From assembly GCF_900143625.1 (NCBI RefSeq), contig NZ_FRFF01000173.1, positions 1 to 52,743 of the forward strand: a stretch of 52,743 nucleotides of DNA, in the 5' to 3' direction. Of the stretch, positions 25,035 through 33,954 are shown in pieces. The stretch is from Nocardiopsis sp. JB363 (GTDB lineage: Bacteria > Actinomycetota > Actinomycetes > Streptosporangiales > Streptosporangiaceae). The notes under the pieces are model-generated. The model saw nothing but the letters and a program-made list of their open reading frames with translations, was not told the origin of the DNA and did not search any database. A program made the translations under genes and the position numbers. Each line of letters starts with the position of its first letter. The stretch's first letter is position 1.

Positions 25035-25874
25035 TCAGTACGTCGTGGTCGGTTTCGGCAGCGGGAAGTCCCTGCCGTCCGGGGCGACGACACGAAGATG
25101 TCCGTCCATCTCCCGAACCTCCGGTTCGAGGGGAACGATATCCCGTTGGGCGTCTCGTACACCTTCGAGGGTCCGATGGTCCGCCAGCTCCGCACAAACG
25201 ATGACTGTGGGCGGCAGCATCGGCATCCGTCCCGCGTACCACTCGGGGGCCACCACCGCGGGGTCGACCCACTGGGTGTGGTCGGCTTCCCCGCCCACGT
25301 CACGGGGCTGCTGCCCCGGGGGCAGTTCGGCGGTGAAGAACCAGGTGTCGTAACGGCGCGGCTCCCGCGCGGGCGTGATCCATCTCGACCACGCGCGCAA
25401 CCACTCCGATCGCAGCACCAGACCGCGCCGGGACAGCACCTCGGTGAACGAACGCGAGCGGTCGATGAGGCCGAGCCGGTCCCGTTCCCAGTCCTCGGTG
25501 TCGGTGTCCAGGGTGATGGCCGTGTCGCTCGCGTGCTCCGGCTCACTGGCCAGCAGCACCCCGGTCTCCTCGAAGGTCTCGCGGACCGCGGCGCAGACGA
25601 GGGCGCGGGCCATGGGCACGTCGACACCGAGGGTCCTCGACCACTCCTCGGGAGCCGGTCCGGTCCATGGAAGGTCACCGTCGGCGTCACGTTCGTCGAC
25701 CCGTCCTCCGGGGAAGACGTAGGCGCCCGGGGCGAAGCCCATGGAGGGAACCCTGCGCATCAGCAGGACCTCCATGGGCCGCTCCTCCGAGGCGCCCGCG
25801 ACGGCCGGCATCGGACGCATCAGCATCACGGTGGCGGCGGGACGAGGCCGGACCACACCCTCGTTCTCGGTCAT
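25035..25874 (-). CDS. NUDIX hydrolase (NUDT19-like)
   Basis: 279 residues. Unlike typical Nudix proteins the box is split: FPGGRVDERDAD is followed by an insertion (~25 residues) before AAVRETFEETGVLLA, as in the NUDT19/peroxisomal CoA diphosphatase type. The substrate is probably CoA or an acyl-CoA, but this is unproven. ATG 25874 has GGAG 7-11 bases upstream. It lies in a - strand run DUF4177-RidA-NUDIX-MBL. Confidence 0.82.
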   Translation of the reverse strand: MTENEGVVRPRPAATVMLMRPMPAVAGASEERPMEVLLMRRVPSMGFAPGAYVFPGGRVDERDADGDLPWTGPAPEEWSRTLGVDVPMARALVCAAVRETFEETGVLLASEPEHASDTAITLDTDTEDWERDRLGLIDRSRSFTEVLSRRGLVLRSEWLRAWSRWITPAREPRRYDTWFFTAELPPGQQPRDVGGEADHTQWVDPAVVAPEWYAGRMPMLPPTVIVCAELADHRTLEGVRDAQRDIVPLEPEVREMDGHLRVVAPDGRDFPLPKPTTTY

Positions 25875-25952
25875 CGGGGCACTCCTGTCGTTCGCGAAAG
25901 CCACGCTGTGGCCCGCGTACCCACCGGGACCTCGGATACGTCTCCGGGTCGG

Positions 25953-26414
25953 TCAGCGGACCTCGACGATCATCTCAACCTCGACCGGCGCGTCCAACGG
26001 CAGGGCCGCCACTCCGACGGCCGCACGGGCGTGCACCCCGGCTTCGCCGAACACCTGACCGAGCAGGTCGCTGGCCCCGTTGATCACACCGGGGTGACCG
26101 GTGAAGTCGGGGGTGCTGGCGACGAAACCGCCGACCTTCACGACCCGCACGACCTTGGACAGGTCACCGATCTCCGCACGCACCGCGGCGATGCCGTTGA
26201 GCACGCACACGGCGGCCAGGTCCTGCGCGGTCTGCGCGTCGACCTCGGCACCCACCTTGCCGGTGGCGGGCAGCTTTCCGTCCACGAAGGGGAGCTGGCC
26301 GGAGACGTACACGTGGTCACCGCTGCGGACGGTGGGCTTGTACGAGGCGACCGGAGGCACCACCTCGGGCAGGGTGAGGCCCAGTTCGGCGATCCGCTCT
26401 TCGGGTGTGGCCAT
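25953..26414 (-). CDS. RidA-family protein
   Basis: 153 residues, the Rv3678c-type branch of the RidA/YER057c/UK114 family, which deaminates reactive enamine/imine intermediates. Core motifs are VYVSGQLPFVDGKLPATGKV, QTAQDLAAVCVLNGIAAVRA and PDFTGHPGVINGASDLLGQV, then GVHARAAVGVAALPLDAPVE with the conserved Arg. Its start abuts the stop of the DUF4177 gene with no gap, so the two are coupled. Confidence 0.9.
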   Translation of the reverse strand: MATPEERIAELGLTLPEVVPPVASYKPTVRSGDHVYVSGQLPFVDGKLPATGKVGAEVDAQTAQDLAAVCVLNGIAAVRAEIGDLSKVVRVVKVGGFVASTPDFTGHPGVINGASDLLGQVFGEAGVHARAAVGVAALPLDAPVEVEMIVEVR

Positions 26415-26588
26415 CTACATCGCCCGCTTCATGTAAGCGACGTACTGCTGGTTGCGCGGGTCGGCGCCCTCGGGCAGCGGCGCGGGGACGATGCTGACGA
26501 GCTCCCAGCCGTCCTCGCCCCAACCGTCGAGGATCTGCTTGGTGGCGTGCGACAGCAATGCGACGCTCTGGTATTCCCACTTGGTCAT
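26415..26588 (-). CDS. DUF4177 small protein
   Basis: 57 residues starting MTKWEYQSVALLSHATKQIL, then DGWGEDGWELVSIVPAPLP and a C-terminal YVAYMKRAM: the DUF4177 pattern (WEY...GWELV...) of a single small beta-alpha domain. The function is unknown. It is upstream of and directly adjacent to the RidA gene, an arrangement I recall as common in actinobacteria. ATG 26588 is used rather than an earlier in-frame start because the family begins with MTKWEY. Confidence 0.85.
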   Translation of the reverse strand: MTKWEYQSVALLSHATKQILDGWGEDGWELVSIVPAPLPEGADPRNQQYVAYMKRAM

Positions 26589-26722
26589 CTGGTCTCTACC
26601 CCTCTCGGTCAGCGGCGGCCTGAAGGACCGCACCTCAACGCCGCCACCTTACTCACCTGAGCCCCTCGGGCCGACCAGGTGAACCGCACACCCACCACCC
26701 GCCGCCGACGAAGAGGCCCGCA

Positions 26723-26728
26723 TAGACT
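26723..26728 (+). promoter_or_regulatory. -10 box of a leaderless ATPase operon
   Basis: TAGACT is followed by 7 bases and then the GTG start at 26736, so transcription should begin at or next to the start codon. No ribosome binding site is present between them. Confidence 0.5.
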
Positions 26729-26735
26729 CCGTGGG

Positions 26736-27773
26736 GTGAACGAACGTGAATACGGACCGCGTGGCGGTGGCCCAGGAGAAGCGTTCGCCGGCGCCCGATT
26801 GCACATCGTGACGGGTAAGGGCGGCACCGGGAAGACGACGGCCGCGACCGCGCTGGCGTTGGCTCTGGCCGCCGACGGCGGGCGGGTCCTCCTCGTGGAG
26901 GTGGAGGGCCGGCAGGGGGTGGCCTCCCTGCTCGGGAGCGCGCCCCTGCCCTACGAGGAACGCGTGATGCTGTCCGCGTCGGGCGGTGGTTCGGTATCGG
27001 TGTTGGCGGCCGACGCCGAGGCGGCGCTACTGGAATACCTGGAGCTGTTCTACGGGATACGCCGGGCCGGGCAGGCCCTCACCAAGCTGGGCGCGGTGGA
27101 CTTCGCGACCACCATCGCCCCCGGGCTGCGGGACGTGTTGCTGACCGGGAAAGCCACCGAAGCGGTCCGGCGGCGCGAGGGCGGACGTCGTTCCTCCGGC
27201 GGCCCCCACCGATACGACGCGGTGGTCATGGACGCCCCGCCCACCGGTCGCATCGGCCGGTTCCTGAACGTGAACTCCGAGATGGCGGGTCTCGCGAAGG
27301 TGGGACCGATCCACAAGCACGCCGAACGCGCCATGTCGGTGATCCGTTCCGAACGGACCCGGGTGCACTTCGTGACCCTGTTGGAGGAGATGCCCGCCCA
27401 GGAGACCAGGGACGGGATCGCCGAGATCGAGGCCCTGGGGCTGCGCTCGGGCGCCGTCCTGGTGAACATGGTCCGCCCGACGTTGCTGAACGAAGCGGAA
27501 CTGGCCGCCGCGGCCGTCGGAGAGCTGGACGACGTGGCGCTCGCCGACGGGCTCGGGGCCGCGGGGTTGGACGACCCGGCGGGCCTGTCCACCGCCCTCG
27601 CCGGGGAGGTGCGGGCCTACGCGTTGCGGCACTTGCTGGAACTGCGGGTACGGGGTGAGTTGGAGGACGTGGGGCGTCCCCTGGTGGAGCTGCCCCGGGT
27701 GGAGGGCGGGATGGACCGGTCCGCGTTGATCGGGTTGGCCGGCCGGCTGAACGAGCAGGGGGTGCGCGGGTGA
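26736..27773 (+). CDS. ArsA/GET3-type ATPase, first of a pair
   Basis: 345 residues. The P-loop GKGGTGKTT is at 27-35, and the switch region VVMDAPPTGRIGRFLNVNSE is intact. It belongs to the ArsA/GET3/BagA group (Rv3679), soluble ATPases that in mycobacteria form a BagA-BagB pair affecting glycerol metabolism and membrane function rather than arsenite efflux. It ends in a 4-base overlap with the second ATPase (GTGA). GTG 26736 is preceded by a -10-like element, so the mRNA is probably leaderless. Confidence 0.88.
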   Translation: MNEREYGPRGGGPGEAFAGARLHIVTGKGGTGKTTAATALALALAADGGRVLLVEVEGRQGVASLLGSAPLPYEERVMLSASGGGSVSVLAADAEAALLEYLELFYGIRRAGQALTKLGAVDFATTIAPGLRDVLLTGKATEAVRRREGGRRSSGGPHRYDAVVMDAPPTGRIGRFLNVNSEMAGLAKVGPIHKHAERAMSVIRSERTRVHFVTLLEEMPAQETRDGIAEIEALGLRSGAVLVNMVRPTLLNEAELAAAAVGELDDVALADGLGAAGLDDPAGLSTALAGEVRAYALRHLLELRVRGELEDVGRPLVELPRVEGGMDRSALIGLAGRLNEQGVRG

Positions 27774-28978
27774 CCCGCGGGGCACAAGGGTTCGATCCGA
27801 AGCGGATGGACGTGGACGCGCTGCTCGACGACCCCGGCACGAGGATCGTGGTGTGCTGCGGCGCCGGTGGTGTCGGCAAGACCACCACGGCCGCGGCGCT
27901 GGCGCTGCGCGCGGCCGAACGGGGTCGGCGCACAGTGGTGATCACCGTGGACCCGGCCCGGCGCCTGGCCCAGTCCATGGGGTTGGCGGAGTTGGACAAC
28001 ACTCCGCGTCCGGTTCCGTTGCCGCGTCCCGTCACCGCCGGACACGGTGGGCGAGACACCCAGGACGACGAGGACGCCCAAGGCGCCCCGGAGCCTCAGG
28101 GCAGCCTGCACGCGATGATGCTCGACATGAAGCGGACCTTCGACGAGGTCGTGCGGGAGCACGCCGATCCGGAACGGGCCCGCCAGATCCTGACCAACCC
28201 CTTCTACAAGACCCTCTCCACGAGCTTCTCCGGCACGCAGGAGTACATGGCGATGGAGAAGTTGGGGCAGCTGCGTCAGTCCGACGAGTGGGACCTGATC
28301 ATCGTGGACACCCCACCGAGCCGGTCGGCCCTGGATTTCCTGGACGCGCCCAAGCGGCTCGGACGGTTCCTGGACGGCAAGCTCATCCGCTTCCTCAGTC
28401 CGGCCGGTTCGGGCGCGTTCCGACTGTTGGGCGCGGGGATGAACATGGTGGGCTCGGTGGTGGGCAAGATCGTGGGCGCCCAGTTCCTGAACGACCTGCG
28501 TTCCTTCGTCTCCGCGTTCGACACGGTGTTCGGCGGGTTCCAGGAGCGCGCCGAACGCACCTACCGGCTGCTGCGCGCTCCGGGGACCGCGTTCGTGGTG
28601 GTCGCGGTGCCCGATACCGACTCCATGCGCGAAGCGTCCTTCTTCGTGAAGCGACTCGCCGAGGACACGATGCCCCTGGCGGGTCTGGTCGTGAATCGCA
28701 CCCATCCACTGTCTTCGGGACCCGGTGCCGATCTGGGCGCGGAGCGGGCCGAGACCGCGGCGGACTCCTTGGCGGACGCGCATCCGTTGGCCGTGGCCGC
28801 GTTGCGATTGCACGCCGAACGCGTGCGCGAGCGCGAGCGGGAACTGTGGCTGTGCGAACGGATGTCGTCCACGCACCCGGAGGTCCGGATGACGGAGGTG
28901 GCCGCCCACGCGGAGGACGTGCACGACCTGACGGGGCTGCGGGAGATCGGCTCGGCGTTGGGGGGAGAGGAACGGTAG
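27770..28978 (+). CDS. ArsA/GET3-type ATPase, second of a pair
   Basis: 402 residues. P-loop CCGAGGVGKTTT is at about 29-40, VVITVDPARRLAQSMGL follows, and the switch segment is DLIIVDTPPSRSALDFLDAP. A C-terminal regulatory part contains VVNRTHPLSSGPG. It is the BagB/Rv3680 counterpart. Its predicted partner is the preceding gene, with which it overlaps by 4 bases. It ends 5 bases from the end of the convergent whiB-type gene, so the two transcripts overlap or share a very short terminator region. Confidence 0.9.
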   Translation: MTRGAQGFDPKRMDVDALLDDPGTRIVVCCGAGGVGKTTTAAALALRAAERGRRTVVITVDPARRLAQSMGLAELDNTPRPVPLPRPVTAGHGGRDTQDDEDAQGAPEPQGSLHAMMLDMKRTFDEVVREHADPERARQILTNPFYKTLSTSFSGTQEYMAMEKLGQLRQSDEWDLIIVDTPPSRSALDFLDAPKRLGRFLDGKLIRFLSPAGSGAFRLLGAGMNMVGSVVGKIVGAQFLNDLRSFVSAFDTVFGGFQERAERTYRLLRAPGTAFVVVAVPDTDSMREASFFVKRLAEDTMPLAGLVVNRTHPLSSGPGADLGAERAETAADSLADAHPLAVAALRLHAERVRERERELWLCERMSSTHPEVRMTEVAAHAEDVHDLTGLREIGSALGGEER

Positions 28979-28983
28979 GGGGT

Positions 28984-29295
28984 TCAGGCGCTCTGGCGTG
29001 TCTGCGCGTAGTGGGCCAGGTCACCGCTGCCCTCGCGACGGGCGCCCTCCAGCAACGGCCCCCAGTCACTGACGCCCGGATGTTTGCGTAGGAGGGATCG
29101 GCGTTCTCGTTCGGTCATGCCGCCCCAGATCCCGAACTCGATCCGGTTGTCGAGGGCGTCGGCCAGGCACTCGGTGCGCACGGGACAGCCCTGGCAGATG
29201 ATCTTGACCTGGTTCTGCGCCGCGCCCGGCACGAACAACGTGTCAGGATCGATTCGTCGGCACAGAGCCTGCGTCGTCCATTGATCGGTCCACAT
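28984..29295 (-). CDS. wblA: WhiB-family iron-sulfur regulator (WblA/WhiB4 type)
   Basis: 103 residues. Cluster ligands Cys12, Cys34, Cys37 and Cys43 (CQGCPVRTEC) and the G(I/V)WGG turn (FGIWGGMTERERR) are intact. The basic C-terminal segment (RRSLLRKHP) would contact DNA. Position beside the ArsA-type pair and a ponA2-type PBP gene identifies it as the WhiB4 (Rv3681c)/WblA group, redox-sensing regulators of development and antioxidant genes. ATG 29295 is used; GTG 29304 is an alternative start. Confidence 0.9.
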   Translation of the reverse strand: MWTDQWTTQALCRRIDPDTLFVPGAAQNQVKIICQGCPVRTECLADALDNRIEFGIWGGMTERERRSLLRKHPGVSDWGPLLEGARREGSGDLAHYAQTRQSA

Positions 29296-29719
29296 GTGGC
29301 CCACTTCCCAGACGTGTGATGGGTCCCATGGTCACGGGTGGTCGATGTGCTCTGGTTGAGTGGAGGGGAGCACGGTGGCCTCCCGTCACCGGGCGGGGTC
29401 GGTGGCATCCTCAGTGTCACCAAACGCCCGTAACTCGAAAGTACGGTTCGGACCGCTTCACCAACAGAACCCAGTCGACCCCCATTCCATCTCATGGATA
29501 TGGCCCGAGCGGGCCATTGCGTGATCGGTCGGCCACTCTCCCGCAACCAGCGCGGAGGTGATCATCGGCCGAACCGCACCGGGATCTTTCAGCGATAACC
29601 GTGGAAAGATGGTCATGGGGCACGGCTTGTGCGACGGCACGGTCGATTCCGCGTGAACTTGCGGAGTACGACACCGATCGCACCGCTTTATCGCGTTCGC
29701 GGTCACTTATTCTGATGGG
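29296..29719. other. Divergent regulatory interval between wblA and the PBP gene
   Basis: About 424 bases with no supported gene. It contains the wblA 5' region and, at its right end, a -10-like TATTCT (29708-29713) placed 6 bases before the GTG of the PBP gene, which implies a leaderless transcript. Otherwise nothing distinctive was seen. Confidence 0.5.
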
Positions 29720-32140
29720 GTGGGTCAGGGGACATTGCTTCAAAGAATCAGCCAACTGATGGTCATCGGCGCGATCGCCGGCCTTCTGGTCGCCGCGTTG
29801 GCCTTGCCGGCGGTCGGGGGCCTGGGGATCACGGCCAGAAACGTCGCCAGCGGCTTCCTCGACATGCCCAGCCAACTGGAGACTCCCCCACCTCCACAAC
29901 GCTCCACGATCTACGACGCCGACGGCGGCGTGATCGCGGAGATCTTCGACCAGAACCGTGAGCTCGTCGACATCGACGACATCTCACCGAACATGACCGA
30001 CGCGATCATGGCGATCGAGGACTCCCGTTTCTACGAGCACGGTGGCCTGGACGTGTCGGGCACACTGCGCGCCGCCGTCCGCACGATGGGTGGGAACACC
30101 GAGGGTGCTTCCTCGATCACCCAACAGTACGTCAAGAACGTGCAGATCGAGGCGGCCACCTCCCAGGAGGAGCTGGATCACGCCCGCGAGGAGACGGTCG
30201 CCCGCAAGATCCGGGAATTGCGCTACGCGGTCGCCCTGGAACAGCGGATGACCAAGGACGAGATCCTTGAGGGTTACCTCAACATCGCCTACTTCAGCGA
30301 CGGCGCCTACGGTGTCGAGTCCGCCGCCCAGCACTTCTTCCAGGTGTCCGCGGCCGATCTGGAGCTGCACCAGGCCGCGACCATCGCCGGCCTGGTCCGC
30401 TATCCCTACCTGTACAACCCCCGTTTCTTCCCGGAGCAGACCGAGGAGAGACGCAACGTCGTCCTCGACCGCATGGTCGCCACCAGCGCCATCACCGAGG
30501 CCGAGGCCGACGAGGCCAAGAAGGAGAAGCTCGAACTGGAACTGGACACCCCGCCCAACGGGTGTGTGCCCAGCGACCAGCCGTTCTTCTGCGACTACGT
30601 GGTGCAGGAGATCGAACAGGACGAGCGGTTCGGCCCCAACGAGACCGAACGGGCCCGTTGGCTGCGCACCGCGGGTCTGGAGATCCACACGACCCTGGAC
30701 CCGCAGACCCAGGAGGCCGGCCAGGCCGCCGTGGACAAGTGGGTCCCGCGTGAGAACGAGTCCCGCAAGGTGGCCGCGCAGGCGGTCGTCGAGCCGGGTA
30801 CCGGCCACATCCTCGGCATGATGCAGAGCCGCAACTACGGTCCGGACGAGAGCCAACTCGGCGAGACGTCCATCAACTTCGCCACCGACTCCGACCGAGG
30901 TGGCAGCAGCGGTTTCCAGGCCGGTTCGACCTTCAAGGCGTTCACCCTGGCCGCGGCCCTCGAACAGGGCCTGCCGTTCAGCACCTCGTTCAACTCTCCG
31001 AGCTCCACCACGGTGAGCGGGCAGACGGCCTGCAACGGTGGACGCCTGGAGAGTTGGTCGCTGAGCAACGCCGGTGACAGCAACGCCGGCAACCACAACA
31101 TGATCTCCGGCACCAAGGCCTCCTCCAACACCTTCTTCGCGCAGTTGCAGGCTCGGGCCGGGCTGTGCAACACCATGGAGATGGCCGAGAAGCTGGGTCT
31201 GCAACGTGCCGACGGCACCCTGTTCACGGAGAACGAGAACTCGCTGGCCAACAGCAGCTTCACCCTGGGCAGCGAGGAGGTCTCCCCGCTGCGGGTGGCC
31301 AACGCCTACGCCACCCTCGCGGCCGGCGGCCAGTACTGCGAACCGCAGGCCATCAGCAGGATCGAGGACAACCAGTCCGGCAGCACCATCGAGATCGAGC
31401 CCGAGTGCGACCAGGCCATCGATGAGGACGTCGCCGACGGCACCAGTTACCTGCTGACGCAGCCCTTCAACGGCGGTACCGCCGCCAGCCTCGGCATCGG
31501 TCGACCCGCCGCGGGCAAGACCGGTACCACCGACGGTTCGGCGGCCGCCTGGTTCGCCGGGTTCACCCCGCAGATGGCCAGCACCGTGTTCGTCGGTGAC
31601 CCGCGCGGTCCGCAGCAGTACCCGCTGCGCAACGTCACCATCGGCGACCGGCACTTCGGGACGGTGTACGGGGCCACGATCCCCGGGCCCATCTGGCAGG
31701 AGACCATGCGCGGGGCCCACGAGGGTCTGGAGACCGAGCAGCTGGCGTCCGCGCCGGGCCGGTTCGGTTCCACCTCCGAGCCACGTGCCCCGCAGGACGA
31801 TGACGACGACGATGACGGGGACGAAGAGGCCAGCCCGGCCAGTGACGACGGCGGTGTGCCCGACGTGGTCGGCATGCCGGAGTCCGCGGCGGTGTCCGCG
31901 CTGGAGGAGGCCGGTTACTCCGCCAACGTGTCGGGGACGACGCTGCGATCCTCCGAAGCGGAGGGCTCCGTGGCCGCGGTGAACCCGGACCCCGGCAGCC
32001 ATCTGCCGGATGGGGCCACGGTCAACGTGTTCCTCAGTGACGGCACCGGTCGGGAGAGCGCCGATGGCGCCCCCGGAGGCGCCGACTGGCATCCGGTCCT
32101 GCCGGCCGGGCCGGTGAACGGCCGGAGCGACCAGGACTGA
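29720..32140 (+). CDS. ponA2: Bifunctional class A penicillin-binding protein with PASTA domain
   Basis: 806 residues, the PonA2 (Rv3682) type. An N-terminal membrane helix (LMVIGAIAGLLVAALALPAV) precedes the GT51 glycosyltransferase (EDSRFYEHGGLD and TEGASSITQQYVKN). The transpeptidase has SxxK in GSTFKAFTL (Ser402), SxN in ASSNTFFAQL, and KTGT near residue 600. An Asp run (QDDDDDDDGDEE) leads to one PASTA domain (VPDVVGMPESAAVSALEEAG). It polymerises and crosslinks peptidoglycan at the outer membrane face. The start is probably a leaderless GTG. Confidence 0.93.
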   Translation: MGQGTLLQRISQLMVIGAIAGLLVAALALPAVGGLGITARNVASGFLDMPSQLETPPPPQRSTIYDADGGVIAEIFDQNRELVDIDDISPNMTDAIMAIEDSRFYEHGGLDVSGTLRAAVRTMGGNTEGASSITQQYVKNVQIEAATSQEELDHAREETVARKIRELRYAVALEQRMTKDEILEGYLNIAYFSDGAYGVESAAQHFFQVSAADLELHQAATIAGLVRYPYLYNPRFFPEQTEERRNVVLDRMVATSAITEAEADEAKKEKLELELDTPPNGCVPSDQPFFCDYVVQEIEQDERFGPNETERARWLRTAGLEIHTTLDPQTQEAGQAAVDKWVPRENESRKVAAQAVVEPGTGHILGMMQSRNYGPDESQLGETSINFATDSDRGGSSGFQAGSTFKAFTLAAALEQGLPFSTSFNSPSSTTVSGQTACNGGRLESWSLSNAGDSNAGNHNMISGTKASSNTFFAQLQARAGLCNTMEMAEKLGLQRADGTLFTENENSLANSSFTLGSEEVSPLRVANAYATLAAGGQYCEPQAISRIEDNQSGSTIEIEPECDQAIDEDVADGTSYLLTQPFNGGTAASLGIGRPAAGKTGTTDGSAAAWFAGFTPQMASTVFVGDPRGPQQYPLRNVTIGDRHFGTVYGATIPGPIWQETMRGAHEGLETEQLASAPGRFGSTSEPRAPQDDDDDDDGDEEASPASDDGGVPDVVGMPESAAVSALEEAGYSANVSGTTLRSSEAEGSVAAVNPDPGSHLPDGATVNVFLSDGTGRESADGAPGGADWHPVLPAGPVNGRSDQD

Positions 32141-32162
32141 CCGGAGCGCGAACGCGCACGTC

Positions 32163-32199
32163 GAAAGGGGCGGGGTGATCTGATCACCCCGCCCCTTTC
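32163..32199 (+). terminator. Perfect 18-bp bidirectional terminator
   Basis: GAAAGGGGCGGGGTGATC (32163-32180) and GATCACCCCGCCCCTTTC (32182-32199) are exact reverse complements around one T. It lies between the convergent PBP and GatB/YqeY genes. Confidence 0.9.
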
Positions 32200-32218
32200 A
32201 GCTCTTCGAGTCCGTTCG

Positions 32219-32671
32219 TCAGGCCAGCCGGCTCTTGACCTCCGCGGCCACGCGGGCGCCGTCGGCGCGGCCCGCGACCTGTGGGTTGACCACCTTCATG
32301 ACCTTGCCCATCTCCTTCATGCCGGAGGCTCCGGTCTCGGTGATCGCGGCGGTGATCACCTGGGAGACCTCCTCATCGGTGAGAGGCTTGGGCAGGTAGT
32401 CCGAAAGGATCTCGCTCTCGGCGCGCTCGTTGGCGGCGTCGTCGACGCGGCCGCCCTTGTCGAAGGCCTCGGCGGCCTCGCGGCGCTTCTTGGTCTCACG
32501 GACCAGGAGCTTGGTGACCTCGTCATCGCTCAGTGAACGCTGGGTGGAACCGGACGCCTCCTCGGTGGAGATGGCGGCGAGCACCATCCGCAGGGTCGCG
32601 GTGCGCACCTTGTCACGCGCCTTCATGGCGGTGGTGAGGTCGGACTTGAGGCGGACTTTGAGTTCGGACAT
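32219..32671 (-). CDS. GatB/YqeY domain protein
   Basis: 150 residues, a stand-alone YqeY protein related to the tRNA-binding tail of the GatB amidotransferase subunit. Signature segments: LKSDLTTAMKARDKVRTATL, RMVLAAISTEE, YLPKPLTDEEVSQVITAAI and MGKVMKVVNPQVAGRADGAR. The role is uncertain, with possible tRNA-dependent amidotransferase activity or translation quality control. It is divergent from the metallophosphoesterase gene. Confidence 0.9.
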   Translation of the reverse strand: MSELKVRLKSDLTTAMKARDKVRTATLRMVLAAISTEEASGSTQRSLSDDEVTKLLVRETKKRREAAEAFDKGGRVDDAANERAESEILSDYLPKPLTDEEVSQVITAAITETGASGMKEMGKVMKVVNPQVAGRADGARVAAEVKSRLA

Positions 32672-32769
32672 GACTTGATCCTATGACCGTCGTTCCCCCG
32701 CGGACCAACGGTTTGCGCACAGGACGGTTCCGGATCTGAGACGATCCATTGACGAAGAAGGAGGTCCGG

Positions 32770-33690
32770 ATGGGCGTCGACAACAGACGACTTCTGCGCG
32801 GGATCGGCCGTGCGGCCGCGATCACGGGCGCGGTCGGTGTGGCCGGACTGGGGTACGCCTCGGTCATCGAACGCAACTGGTTCCGGCTGCGCAGGTACGA
32901 ACTCCCCCTGTTGCCGGCAGGCAGCCCCCCGATGCGGATCCTGCACCTGTCCGACGCGCACCTGACGCCCGGGCGGAAGATGCTGATCGACTGGATCCGT
33001 GGGCTTGAGGAGTACGAGCCGGACCTGGTGATCAACACGGGCGACTCCCTGGCGCACCCGGACGCGGTGGAGCCGTTCATCGACGCGCTCGGGCCGCTCC
33101 TGGACCGCCCGGGCGCGTTCGTGTACGGGTCGAACGACATGTTCTCTCCCCAGCTGAAGAACCCGGCGCGGTACCTGTGGCGGACCAGCAAGAAGGACTA
33201 CGGGAAGCGTCGGGTGCCGGACCTGCCCTGGCGTGAGCTGGGCGCCGCGATGTCGGCGTCGGGTTGGCTGGACCTGAACAACCACAAGGCTTCGTTGAAG
33301 GTCGGCGAGCTGGACGTGGCCTTGGGCGGCGTGCACGACTCGCACATCAAGCTGGACCGGTACGAGGCCATCGCCGGACCGGCCGACCCGAGCGCCGACG
33401 TGCGGCTGGGGGTGCTGCACTCGCCCGAGCCCACCAACCTGGACCGGTTCGAGGCCGACGGGTACCAACTCCTGTTGGCCGGGCACACCCACGGCGGTCA
33501 GTTGTGCCTGCCGTTCTACGGGACCCTGGTGACCAACTGCGGGATCGACCGCAAGCGGGCCTGGGGGCTGAACGAGTACGGGAAGGCGTGGTTGCACGTC
33601 TCCGGCGGCCTGGGCACGTCCCCGTACGCACCGGTGCGGTTCTGCTGCCGCCCCGAGGCGTCCCTGCTGGACCTGGTCGCGGGGGCCTGA
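32770..33690 (+). CDS. Calcineurin-like metallophosphoesterase
   Basis: 306 residues. An N-terminal signal-anchor-like helix (AAAITGAVGVAGLGYASV) precedes the two-metal site: LSDAHLTPG (DxH), NTGDSL (GD), YGSNDMF (GNHD replaced by GSND) and AGHTHGGQLCLP. This is the Rv3683/YkuE-like membrane-associated phosphodiesterase group. ATG 32770 is preceded by AAGGAGG and is preferred over the in-frame start 21 bases upstream. It closes the block conserved with M. tuberculosis. Confidence 0.9.
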   Translation: MGVDNRRLLRGIGRAAAITGAVGVAGLGYASVIERNWFRLRRYELPLLPAGSPPMRILHLSDAHLTPGRKMLIDWIRGLEEYEPDLVINTGDSLAHPDAVEPFIDALGPLLDRPGAFVYGSNDMFSPQLKNPARYLWRTSKKDYGKRRVPDLPWRELGAAMSASGWLDLNNHKASLKVGELDVALGGVHDSHIKLDRYEAIAGPADPSADVRLGVLHSPEPTNLDRFEADGYQLLLAGHTHGGQLCLPFYGTLVTNCGIDRKRAWGLNEYGKAWLHVSGGLGTSPYAPVRFCCRPEASLLDLVAGA

Positions 33691-33765
33691 TCCGCGTCCG
33701 GAACAATGTGGCGTGAACCGCGTCGCGAGCACTCCCCGAATCCGCTAGACTTGGGGATGTTGCTT

Positions 33766-33839
33766 CGGGGTGTAGCGCAGCTTGGCAGCGCGCTTCGTTC
33801 GGGACGAAGAGGTCGTGGGTTCAAATCCCGCCACCCCGA
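33766..33839 (+). tRNA. tRNA-Pro (anticodon CGG)
   Basis: A 74-base cloverleaf without an encoded CCA: acceptor CGGGGTG/CACCCCG with discriminator A, D-arm GCGC..GCGC, anticodon stem CTTCG/CGAAG with loop TTCGGGA (CGG at 33800-33802), and T-arm GTGGG-TTCAAAT-CCCGC. The 3' part from 33806 is the attL copy of the AICE core repeat, so integration preserves a complete tRNA while replacing its downstream sequence. Confidence 0.97.
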
Positions 33840-33842
33840 CAA
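33806..33842 (+). repeat. attL, 37-bp core repeat
   Basis: Identical to 46270-46306. It spans the 3' arm of the anticodon stem through the end of tRNA-Pro plus three bases. Confidence 0.95.
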
Positions 33843-33844
33843 AG

Positions 33845-33876
33845 GAACGGGTGTCCACACAGGTGGGCACCCGTTC
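33845..33876 (+). terminator. Element-borne terminator after tRNA-Pro
   Basis: GAACGGGTG (33845-33853) and CACCCGTTC (33868-33876) form a stem extended by inner pairs, followed by TTCGTTTTG. It replaces the native tRNA terminator, which now lies beyond attR at 46336-46380. Confidence 0.75.
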
Positions 33877-33911
33877 TTCGTTTTGTGGGCATGGAGCCCT
33901 CAGCGCCGCAG

Positions 33912-33932
33912 TGCACATTCATTGCACATGGC
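33912..33932. repeat. Integrase arm-site-like repeat, left end
   Basis: TGCACATTCATTGCACATGG plus C matches 46146-46166 at 20 of 21 positions and contains two direct TGCACAT units. It lies 69 bases inside attL, just beyond the integrase stop, where accessory integrase/Xis binding sites are expected. Confidence 0.6.
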
Positions 33933-33954
33933 GGGGGTCTCGTGTCCCCCGGCC

